Assembly (NCBI GenBank): GCA_900546565.1
Contig: URDC01000028.1
Location: 1 to 25,483, forward strand
Source of the DNA: an uncultured Opitutales bacterium
Lineage (GTDB): Bacteria > Verrucomicrobiota > Verrucomicrobiia > Opitutales > Intestinicryptomonadaceae
Direction: 5' to 3'
DNA: 25,483 bases
The stretch's first letter is position 1, and the number at the start of each line of letters is the position of its first letter. The notes under the pieces are model-generated. The model had not been told where the DNA came from. It was given only the letters and a program-made list of their open reading frames with translations, and did not search any database. This document shows positions 1 through 6,012 of this stretch, piece by piece. Made by a program: the position numbers and the translations under genes.

Positions 1-167
1 TGAGCTGGTGGGATAGTGCTAATGCACAGACCACCCGAACAAACTGGCTTTTAGCTGTGAGTGCGCCTCTATTGCGAATCTAAAAATAAAAAAAACGGGT
101 TTCTATGAAACCCGTTTCCCCATTATTAGAATGTAATTCGCAATAGAGGCGCACGTCCTCGCCCGTT
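1..167 (-). repeat. Structured dispersed repeat, copy A, with nested terminator
   Basis: Positions 15-70 match the reverse complement of 25428-25483 at 55 of 56 bases, and 145-167 match the reverse complement of 25329-25351 at 22 of 23. Inside the copy, 61-79 pairs perfectly with 136-154 (19 bp). The outer ten bases, GTGCGCCTCT, are shared with the copy at the far end, while the inner nine, ATTGCGAAT, are not. Within this stem sits a terminator hairpin (93-117). The distal block can form two more hairpins: GCT/AGC around an AAA loop near 47-55, and GGTGG..GTGC/GCAC..CCACC across 7-39. It directly follows the stop codon of the peptidase gene on the minus strand. No coding potential is visible. 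It may be a MITE- or REP-like element, or a conserved RNA structure. Confidence 0.8.
80..117 (-). terminator. Intrinsic terminator inside repeat copy A
   Basis: AAACGGGTTTC (93-103) pairs with GAAACCCGTTT (107-117) around a TAT loop. On the minus strand the hairpin is followed by a long T-rich tract (complement of 80-92). It lies downstream of the C39-like peptidase gene and probably ends its transcript. Confidence 0.8.
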
Positions 168-171
168 TTTT

Positions 172-1359
172 TTAGCGGGGGTTGATGTAGAACGTGTTCC
201 TCGATACTTGTTTGGCGTCTTCGAAGCGAACCCAAGTTATTTCGAAGCGTTCGCCCCACGAATTCGAGACCGCCAATTCCTTCGACTTTTTATTGTAGCC
301 GATTATTAGGCACAGGTGTGCGCCGTCCAATTTTTTGGGCAATTTCGGCTGTTCTTTCAGGAACTTGCAATAGGCGTTGAAATCGCTTTCGCTCTGGCGT
401 TTGTCGGTGTTTTCAAGCATGCGTTTTATGTAGGGGTCGGGCGAGAAGAGTGCCCAGCAGATTGGAATGCCCTTGTCGACAACCGCCGAGATTGAGTTTA
501 TGGAAAAGCCGCTGAGGTTTGTCATTTTGAGTTTGAAGGTGTTGCCGACTTTTTTGAAGTCCGACATCACGCTTTGCAGGGTCGTGCCGCCGCCGACCTG
601 CGTTTTGCAGACGGTCGCGATTTTGTGCATATCGATATTCGGAATGTTATAATATTTCAAAATACGCTCGATAGTAGCGGGCACGCAATAGCCTTTCGGC
701 CCTTGGTCAATCATGGGAATGTTCGCGATGTAGACGTCGCCGTTATCGTTTTTTCTGATGTTGACTTTGCCGTCGAATTCGTCCGAAACGACGGTTTTTT
801 CGTTCGCAGTGGGGGTTACGCCGACGGGTGTGATATGCAGAATGATGAATTCCTTGGGCTTGACTTCGAGCGAGAAGACGAAGTTTTCGTAAGTCCAGAT
901 TTCGGCCTTGTTCTTGACGCGTCCGAAGCCCCAAGTGCCGTTTTTGCCTTTACCCGCGAGTTCGTTGAGTGTCTTTTCCAATGTCTGCCACTGTGTGCGC
1001 ATTTTCCTTTGGGCTTGTGGCGTCCATTTTTTGCCGTCGATGGAATCGCCCTTGTTGAAGAAAACCATATCGACCTGCGCGACTTTTTTGTTCGCCTCTT
1101 TGAAGCGCAATTGTTCGATGTCCGCGCCCAGAACTTTGCCCTTGGCGTAGGTTGTGTAGAGTGTGCCGTCGGCGAGTGGGGTGTCTTCGAATTTTGCGCC
1201 GAGACGCTTGATGAAGTCTTCGGCGGAATCGTCCCAGAGGTTTTCGTCTTGCAGGAAGTTTATGCCGAAGACGCGGTTGAGTTCATTGGGCGAAACCTCC
1301 GCAAAACACACGGCGTGTGCGAGGGCTGAACAAAGCAGAAAAAGTGCGAATTTTTTCAT
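172..1359 (-). CDS. Secreted C39-like cysteine peptidase
   Basis: A 395-residue protein with a signal peptide (residues 1-20, ending at an AxA-like site before EVSP), so exported. The C-terminal half has the layout of the papain-like peptidase C39-like family: Gln219 and Cys225 in DQGPKGYCVPA, His348 in DGAHLCLIIGY and Asn366 in SNSWGE, which form an oxyanion-hole and catalytic set. The N-terminal half (about 25-200) matches no family I recognise and may be a propeptide or binding domain. The true C39 bacteriocin-processing peptidases sit on ABC transporters; here there is neither transporter nor bacteriocin gene, so a general periplasmic or extracellular protease is more likely. It forms its own transcription unit, with a promoter at about 1386-1414 and a terminator at 80-117. 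Substrate unknown. Confidence 0.85.
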   Translation of the reverse strand: MKKFALFLLCSALAHAVCFAEVSPNELNRVFGINFLQDENLWDDSAEDFIKRLGAKFEDTPLADGTLYTTYAKGKVLGADIEQLRFKEANKKVAQVDMVFFNKGDSIDGKKWTPQAQRKMRTQWQTLEKTLNELAGKGKNGTWGFGRVKNKAEIWTYENFVFSLEVKPKEFIILHITPVGVTPTANEKTVVSDEFDGKVNIRKNDNGDVYIANIPMIDQGPKGYCVPATIERILKYYNIPNIDMHKIATVCKTQVGGGTTLQSVMSDFKKVGNTFKLKMTNLSGFSINSISAVVDKGIPICWALFSPDPYIKRMLENTDKRQSESDFNAYCKFLKEQPKLPKKLDGAHLCLIIGYNKKSKELAVSNSWGERFEITWVRFEDAKQVSRNTFYINPR

Positions 1360-1385
1360 ATCTATCGATTTGTTTTACGGAAAAC

Positions 1386-1414
1386 ACGTTAGGGGTTGAT
1401 ATGAAAAATGTCAA
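1386..1414 (-). promoter_or_regulatory. Sigma-70-like promoter of the C39-like peptidase gene
   Basis: On the minus strand, TTGACA (1409-1414) is followed after 17 bases by TAACGT (1386-1391), about 27 bases before the start codon. The -35 box matches consensus; the -10 box is weak. A 7-base inverted repeat, GTCAAAG (1410-1416) and CTTTGAC (1439-1445), overlaps the -35 box and could be an operator or part of the upstream gene's 3' end. Confidence 0.5.
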
Positions 1415-1448
1415 AGTTTTTTCGCGGGTTTGGCGGGGCTTTGACGGG

Positions 1449-2246
1449 TTAGTAAATGTCGTCGCGGCGGTCTTTGGAGGAGGGGATTTTCGCGCGGGCG
1501 TCGTCGATTCTGGAATAGTCGACATCGGCGAAGGCGATAGTGTCGGGCGAATCTTTCGGGCACAGCGCGAGCACTTCGCCCCACGGATCGACGAGCTGCG
1601 ACATTCCGAAGTACTCGGCTTTTTTGTCTCCGAAATTTTCGACGCCGCCCTGATTGACGGCGGCGACAAAATACTGGTTTTCGATTGCGCGGGCGCGGAC
1701 GAGGGTGTTCCAATGTTCGTCGCGCGGTTTGGGCCACGCGGCGGGTAGAATGACAAGCTGTGCGTTTTGGCGCGCCATTTTCGAGAAGAGTTCGGGGAAG
1801 CGGAGGTCGTAGCAGACGGCGAATCCGATTCTGCCGAGCGCGGTGTCGGCGACGGTCGATGTTTCGCCTCGCCGCGAGTATTTGTCCTCCTTGAAAAGCG
1901 AAAAGAGGTGGAGTTTGTCGTAGGTTGCGCGGATTTCCCCGAGGTTGTCCACGAACAGAATTCTGTTGAAGGGTTTGGTATCTCCGTTTTCGGCGTAGGG
2001 GATTGAGCCGCAGACGAAGATGTCGTTTTTTTGCGCGATTTGTCGGACACCCTCGACAAGTTCCGTCTGCTTTTGCTCCAAATACTGTGCGTTTATGCGG
2101 TAGTTGAAGCCGCACACGAACATTTCGGGAAACACGGCAAGCTGAGCCCCGCCCGACTTGGCGCGGGCTGCGAGGCGTTGCGCCTTTTCGAGGTTTGCGT
2201 CGAAGTTTCCCTGTTCTACCGCCATTTGGACGAGCGCGATTTTCAT
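1449..2246 (-). CDS. Carbon-nitrogen hydrolase (nitrilase superfamily)
   Basis: A 265-residue single-domain amidase. The catalytic triad is visible: Glu41 in VFPEMFVCG, Lys111 in TYDKLHLFS and Cys145 in AVCYDLRFPE. The CYDLRFPE signature and the length resemble the omega-amidase/Nit2/YafV group, which hydrolyses alpha-keto acid amides or deaminated glutathione; the exact substrate cannot be fixed from sequence. The start at 2246 is chosen because MKIALVQM is the usual first beta strand, and because its ATG overlaps the stop codon of the upstream DUF721 gene. The frame stays open further upstream but reads through that neighbour. It is the last gene of a three-gene unit. No signal peptide, so cytoplasmic. 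Confidence 0.9.
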   Translation of the reverse strand: MKIALVQMAVEQGNFDANLEKAQRLAARAKSGGAQLAVFPEMFVCGFNYRINAQYLEQKQTELVEGVRQIAQKNDIFVCGSIPYAENGDTKPFNRILFVDNLGEIRATYDKLHLFSLFKEDKYSRRGETSTVADTALGRIGFAVCYDLRFPELFSKMARQNAQLVILPAAWPKPRDEHWNTLVRARAIENQYFVAAVNQGGVENFGDKKAEYFGMSQLVDPWGEVLALCPKDSPDTIAFADVDYSRIDDARAKIPSSKDRRDDIY

Positions 2247-2617
2247 ACGAATCTTATTTTTTTGATGTTTTGGCAGCCGTCCAATTTCGCGATTTTCGAG
2301 AGTATTTTCTTTTCGGAAAACGACAGCCCCTGTCTGACCTGAGCGTTTGTTGTGGAAACGAAAAGAATGTCGTTTTTTATGCAATGGGCAAAGCATTTTT
2401 GCGCGAACTTCGCGTCGACGCACGCGAGCCAATTTTGTGCGACGGTTTCCAATGCGGAGGTGTGGCGCAGCTTTTTGCCGATTTCGGCAAGGACGGCGTC
2501 GGCAAACGCCGCGGCGCGGACCGGAACGCCGCGCGTCTTGCGCGCCCTCGAAAGCGGCTCGACATACGGCATATCGCGGAACTCCCCAAGCGTTCGACTG
2601 TCCCTCGCAAGCGGCAT
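2243..2617 (-). CDS. DUF721/DciA-like protein
   Basis: A 124-residue protein matching the DUF721 pattern: an N-terminal helical part, a central segment with an invariant-type Trp (AQNWLACVDAKFAQKCF), then a short alternating hydrophobic strand (NDILFVSTTNAQVRQGLSF) and a C-terminal IKKIRFV strand. DciA, the characterised member, loads the replicative helicase DnaB in bacteria that lack DnaC; assigning that role here is inference. The start at 2617 lies one base after the Nudix stop codon; Met16 (2572) is an alternative. The stop overlaps the start of the amidase gene, so the three genes are probably translated from one message. The link of a replication factor with two metabolite-repair-type enzymes may be only positional. 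Confidence 0.75.
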   Translation of the reverse strand: MPLARDSRTLGEFRDMPYVEPLSRARKTRGVPVRAAAFADAVLAEIGKKLRHTSALETVAQNWLACVDAKFAQKCFAHCIKNDILFVSTTNAQVRQGLSFSEKKILSKIAKLDGCQNIKKIRFV

Positions 2618-2618
2618 A

Positions 2619-3179
2619 CTACTTTTCGGACTCCGCCAAATATTTTTGCAGAAAATACACGACGTTTATAGCGACGCAATGGAAGATTTTTTTCGAGGCG
2701 ACCATTTTGTCGAGTTCGTCGACGTCGACGAGTTTTGTCTCGATTTCCTCGTTTGCGTCCCACTTTGTATCGGAGACTTTTCGGCAGTCTTCAATGACGA
2801 CGACGTGCGCGGTGTTGTTTTGGATTGCGGGGTTGGGGCAATACGAGGCTATGAGGCGCGCGCGTTTGCCCGCGTAGCCTGTTTCCTCCAAAAGTTCGCG
2901 TTTGGCGGCGGCTACGGGCGTTTCGCCGGTGTCGATAATCCCGCCTGAAAACTCCCACGACATTTTTCGCACGCCGAAGCGGAACTGTTTTACGAGCACG
3001 ACTTTTGTCTTTTCGCCGTCGCGCACGAGCGCGGCAGCCTGAACCCAATCGGCGGATTTGTTGACGAAAAACTCGGCGCGGCGTCCGTCGGGGTGCTCGA
3101 AAGTTTCGCCCGCAATTTTAAAAACCCTGCAATCGGCGACGTCCCGACTCTTTATAAATTTCCATTTCTTAGGATTCAT
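2619..3179 (-). CDS. Nudix hydrolase, ADP-ribose pyrophosphatase type
   Basis: A 186-residue protein with a complete Nudix box at residues 80-102: G, five residues, E, seven residues, then RELLEETGY. The preceding FRFGVRKMSWEFSGG segment is typical of the ADP-ribose/NDP-sugar pyrophosphatase branch (NudF-like), which cleaves nucleoside-diphosphate sugars to nucleotide and sugar phosphate. All metal-binding glutamates of the box are present. I prefer the ATG at 3179 (MNPKKWKF); a second in-frame ATG three codons earlier (3188) is equally possible, and neither has a strong ribosome binding site. It leads the Nudix, DUF721, amidase unit and is separated from the LysM gene upstream by a strong terminator. 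Cytoplasmic; substrate inferred from family only. Confidence 0.88.
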   Translation of the reverse strand: MNPKKWKFIKSRDVADCRVFKIAGETFEHPDGRRAEFFVNKSADWVQAAALVRDGEKTKVVLVKQFRFGVRKMSWEFSGGIIDTGETPVAAAKRELLEETGYAGKRARLIASYCPNPAIQNNTAHVVVIEDCRKVSDTKWDANEEIETKLVDVDELDKMVASKKIFHCVAINVVYFLQKYLAESEK

Positions 3180-3213
3180 TTTCTGCAAAAAATTCGCGTT
3201 GGCAAACGGTGTC

Positions 3214-3247
3214 GAAAAACAAACGCGCCCGAAGTCCGAGCGCGCTT
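3214..3247 (-). terminator. Strong intrinsic terminator after the LysM gene
   Basis: On the minus strand an 11-bp stem (3237-3247 with 3221-3231, two G-T pairs) closes a 5-base loop and is followed by GTTTTTCG. It ends the LysM transcript and separates it from the Nudix gene. Confidence 0.8.
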
Positions 3248-3262
3248 GGTAAAAATTCAGGG

Positions 3263-3907
3263 TTACGGAATGCGCACTTTCTGCCCGATTTTAAGCCGCG
3301 CGGGGTTTGCGTCGGGATTCGCCTTGACGATTGCCTCCACCGAAACGTTGTATTTCTTGGCGAGTTTTGCGAATGTGTCGCCGCTTTGGATTTTATGTAT
3401 TTTGCCGTCGGCGGAAGTTTCGGGTGTTTCGCCTGCGGCGGAGTTTTGCGCGGTGTCGGGCTTAGATTCCGTCTGCGCGGATTCCGCGCGTGCCGCCGAG
3501 CGCGTCGATGTCGGGCGGGAGGCGAGTTTTTCTATCGCCTCGCGGTTCTTGACGACTTCCGCGCGGATTTCGCCGATGTTGGAATTGAGAATATTGACGA
3601 CCTTTTGGGTCTGCTTGACTACGTCGCCGACTTTTGCGTCGATTTGTGCGGAATTGTCGCCGAGGTTGCCCTTGATGTTTTCAAGCTGCAATGCGAGCGA
3701 ATCGACGCGGTCGCTGAGTTTTTTTGTTTCGAGTTCGACTGCGGCGTTCTTTTCGATTCTCTCGGAAATGTCGTTTGTCGTGCTCTGGATTTTTTTGAGC
3801 GCGACTACGCCGAGAGCCGTCGCAACCGCCGCCACGCCGAGCGCGAGCACGGCGACCGCCGAAATTACGGGAGATGTTTTGGGTGTTGAAGGTGTTTCGT
3901 CTTCCAT
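3263..3907 (-). CDS. Membrane-anchored coiled-coil protein with C-terminal LysM domain
   Basis: A 214-residue protein. Residues about 14-37 form one hydrophobic membrane segment without a clear cleavage site, so the protein is likely anchored in the inner membrane with its C-terminus in the periplasm. Residues about 40-130 are rich in charged residues with heptad-like spacing, suggesting a coiled coil. A Ser/Ala/Thr-rich linker (about 133-168) leads to one LysM domain at 171-214 (HKIQSGDTFAKLAKKYNVS.. to KIGQKVRIP). LysM binds N-acetylglucosamine-containing glycan, so the protein probably bridges membrane and peptidoglycan. No enzymatic domain is present. It is transcribed alone, divergently from the sugar dehydratase gene at 4130, and ends at the terminator at 3214-3247. 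Confidence 0.88.
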   Translation of the reverse strand: MEDETPSTPKTSPVISAVAVLALGVAAVATALGVVALKKIQSTTNDISERIEKNAAVELETKKLSDRVDSLALQLENIKGNLGDNSAQIDAKVGDVVKQTQKVVNILNSNIGEIRAEVVKNREAIEKLASRPTSTRSAARAESAQTESKPDTAQNSAAGETPETSADGKIHKIQSGDTFAKLAKKYNVSVEAIVKANPDANPARLKIGQKVRIP

Positions 3908-4063
3908 ATTTTTACATTGTTTATATTGCGGGAATCCTAACCGTTTTTTTTACTAAATCAACATTTTTAATCGCGCGCGGGCAATGTTTGCGGTTGTGGC
4001 GGACGTGATTTAAGTGTTGCATTTCGGGGGCGTTCGCGTAAGTATTCGGGGGTTTTCATCATC

Positions 4064-4118
4064 GGGACGGGTGTGCCGCGCTTTTGCGGTGCGCTCCGCC
4101 CCGTCTGAGGACGTTTTT
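4064..4118 (+). promoter_or_regulatory. GC-rich hairpin with T-run before the dehydratase gene
   Basis: GACGGG (4066-4071) can pair with CCCGTC (4100-4105), with an inner GC-rich helix built from GTGCCGCG and TGCGGTGC. A T7 run follows at 4113-4119 after eight bases, and the ATG is at 4130. This could be an attenuator or leader structure; the gap before the T-run makes it a poor plain terminator. The rest of the 222-base gap from 3908 shows no clear gene. Confidence 0.3.
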
Positions 4119-4129
4119 TTGAATTCACT

Positions 4130-6007
4130 ATGAAGCTAAATTTATTTGTTATGTTGCAGCCGCGCTCGCTGCTTTTGGCGTTGCTGTATGCGTTGATGAC
4201 GCTTGCGGCAGTCGGGGTGGCGTATGTTTTGCGTTTCGACTTCGATTTCGGGGAAGTCGCCAAATATGCCGGCGACGGGAAAACTGCGATTGCGATTGTG
4301 GTTGCGGTGCAGATTGCGAGCCTGTTTATGTTCAACCAATTCAGGTCGTTTTTGCGGTTCTTTTATATGCGCGATATGGTGCTGCTGTTGTGGTCGCAGA
4401 CAATTGCGTATGCGGTTGCGGCGATTCTGATTTTGTCGCTTGTGGGCAACATGCCGCGCAGTGTGATTGTGCTGAGCTTTATTTTGAATGTCGCGTTTAT
4501 GCTCGCCTTCCGCGTCGGACTGCGCTGGCTTAACGAGCGCGTGTTCGAAGAGAAATCGCGCGAGAAGGAGGCGGTTGTTTCGCGCTCGCGCGTGGCGGTG
4601 ATAGGTGCGGGAAATTTGGGTTCGGCATTGGTTTCCGACCTTATGGCAAAACGCCATTTGGGTGTTGTTCCCGTCGTGTTTTTCGACGACGACCCCGAAA
4701 AAATCGGCAAGCAGATTTCGGGCTTGGAGGTCGAAAAAATTCCCGAGAATTTCGAGGAAGCGCGACGCCGCTACACAATCGACAAGGCGATTGTGGCGAC
4801 TTCGAAAATCGAGCCATCGCGCCTCGGAATGCTGGCGTCGGCGTTGCGCAGGGCGGGCATAGAAGTGCTGATTCAGCCGTCGTATTTCGACTTCATCTCG
4901 GGCAGGACGAAGCTTGCGCCGATTCGCGAAATCAACATTTTGGACGTGCTAAACCGCAGACAGGTTGACCTCGACGACGATTTTATAGGCGAAAGTCTCG
5001 TGGGAAAAACCGTTATGGTTACGGGGGCGGGCGGCTCGATAGGCGGCGAGTTGTGCCGCCAGATTGCCATGCGCAAGGCTTCGACAATCGTGCTTGTGGA
5101 GCAATGCGAAGTTCTGATGTTTAAAATCCAGCAGGATTTGCTTGACGGCAAATACGGAGTGGAAATCAAAACGTGCATAGCCGACGTTTGCGACGCCGCG
5201 CGAATGGAGCACATCATAAGCCGCACGAATCCCGACATAATCTTCCATGCGGCGGCGCACAAGCATGTTCCGATGATGGAGACGCAACCCGGTGAGGCGC
5301 TCAAAAACAATGTGCTCGGCACTTGGACTGTCGCCGATTTGGCGAGCCGCTACGGCATCAAAAAATTTCTGCTGATTTCGACCGACAAGGCGGTAAACCC
5401 CACGAATGTAATGGGGGCTACGAAGCGTTTCGCGGAACTTGTGGTGCAGTCGATGCAGTCGCGCGAAGGAAACAGGACGAAGTTTGTGGCGGTGCGTTTC
5501 GGAAATGTGCTTGGTTCTTCGGGCTCGGTGATTCCTACGTTCAAAAAACAGATTGCCGCGGGCGGCCCCGTCACGATTACCCATCCCGAAGTAACGCGTT
5601 TTTTTATGACGATTCCCGAGGCGGTCGGCCTTGTTTTGCAATGCGCGGCGCAGGCCGACGGGGGCGAAATTTTCGTGCTCGATATGGGCGACCCCGTCAA
5701 GATTATCGACTTGGCGCGGCGTATGATTACGCTCAGCGGCTTCGAGCCCGACAGGGACATTCAGATTGAAGTCATCGGATTGCGCCCCGGCGAAAAGCTT
5801 TACGAAGAGCTTCAAAACAGGGACGAGCGCAATGTCCGCACCGAGCACGAGCGCATAATGTGTTTTTGCTCGACGCCCGAAAAATACGGGGACGTGTATG
5901 CGAATGTCGCGAAAATCCGCGGCATTGCCGACAGCAAAAACGTCAACGATTTGAAGCGGTTTTTGGGTAAAGTCGTGCCCGAATATAAAATCCAATACTA
6001 CGATTAG
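4130..6007 (+). CDS. Membrane-bound nucleotide-sugar 4,6-dehydratase (WbpM/PglF/CapD type)
   Basis: A 625-residue protein of the usual length for the large polysaccharide-biosynthesis dehydratases. Four hydrophobic segments (about 12-35, 52-70, 82-107, 110-130) anchor it in the inner membrane. A first Rossmann-like domain starts with VIGAGNLGSA (residues 157-166). The catalytic short-chain dehydrogenase domain begins at VTGAGGSIGG (287-296), with STDKAVNPTNVMGATKR following from 407. Met418 replaces the usual Tyr of the YxxxK motif, as in WbpM and PglF, with Lys422 retained. Such enzymes convert UDP-GlcNAc to a 4-keto-6-deoxy sugar for surface glycans or glycoprotein sugars. The DUF4838 gene starts six bases after its stop, so the two may be cotranscribed. 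The exact sugar product is not determinable here. Confidence 0.92.
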   Translation: MKLNLFVMLQPRSLLLALLYALMTLAAVGVAYVLRFDFDFGEVAKYAGDGKTAIAIVVAVQIASLFMFNQFRSFLRFFYMRDMVLLLWSQTIAYAVAAILILSLVGNMPRSVIVLSFILNVAFMLAFRVGLRWLNERVFEEKSREKEAVVSRSRVAVIGAGNLGSALVSDLMAKRHLGVVPVVFFDDDPEKIGKQISGLEVEKIPENFEEARRRYTIDKAIVATSKIEPSRLGMLASALRRAGIEVLIQPSYFDFISGRTKLAPIREINILDVLNRRQVDLDDDFIGESLVGKTVMVTGAGGSIGGELCRQIAMRKASTIVLVEQCEVLMFKIQQDLLDGKYGVEIKTCIADVCDAARMEHIISRTNPDIIFHAAAHKHVPMMETQPGEALKNNVLGTWTVADLASRYGIKKFLLISTDKAVNPTNVMGATKRFAELVVQSMQSREGNRTKFVAVRFGNVLGSSGSVIPTFKKQIAAGGPVTITHPEVTRFFMTIPEAVGLVLQCAAQADGGEIFVLDMGDPVKIIDLARRMITLSGFEPDRDIQIEVIGLRPGEKLYEELQNRDERNVRTEHERIMCFCSTPEKYGDVYANVAKIRGIADSKNVNDLKRFLGKVVPEYKIQYYD

Positions 6008-6012
6008 AATTT

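Noticed and set aside
1..70. Possible tRNA fragment in the end repeat
   Set aside because: AGCTGGTGGGATAGTGC looks somewhat like a D-arm and CCCACCA like a 3' end, but no anticodon arm or T-arm can be folded.
172..1359. Bacteriocin-processing C39 peptidase
   Set aside because: No ABC transporter domain, no transporter neighbour and no double-glycine leader peptide gene; the protein has its own export signal.
3967..4335. Minus-strand open frame of 122 codons with a signal-like N-terminus
   Set aside because: Most of its start overlaps the first 200 bases of the dehydratase gene and the rest is Pro/Arg-rich; no support beyond length.
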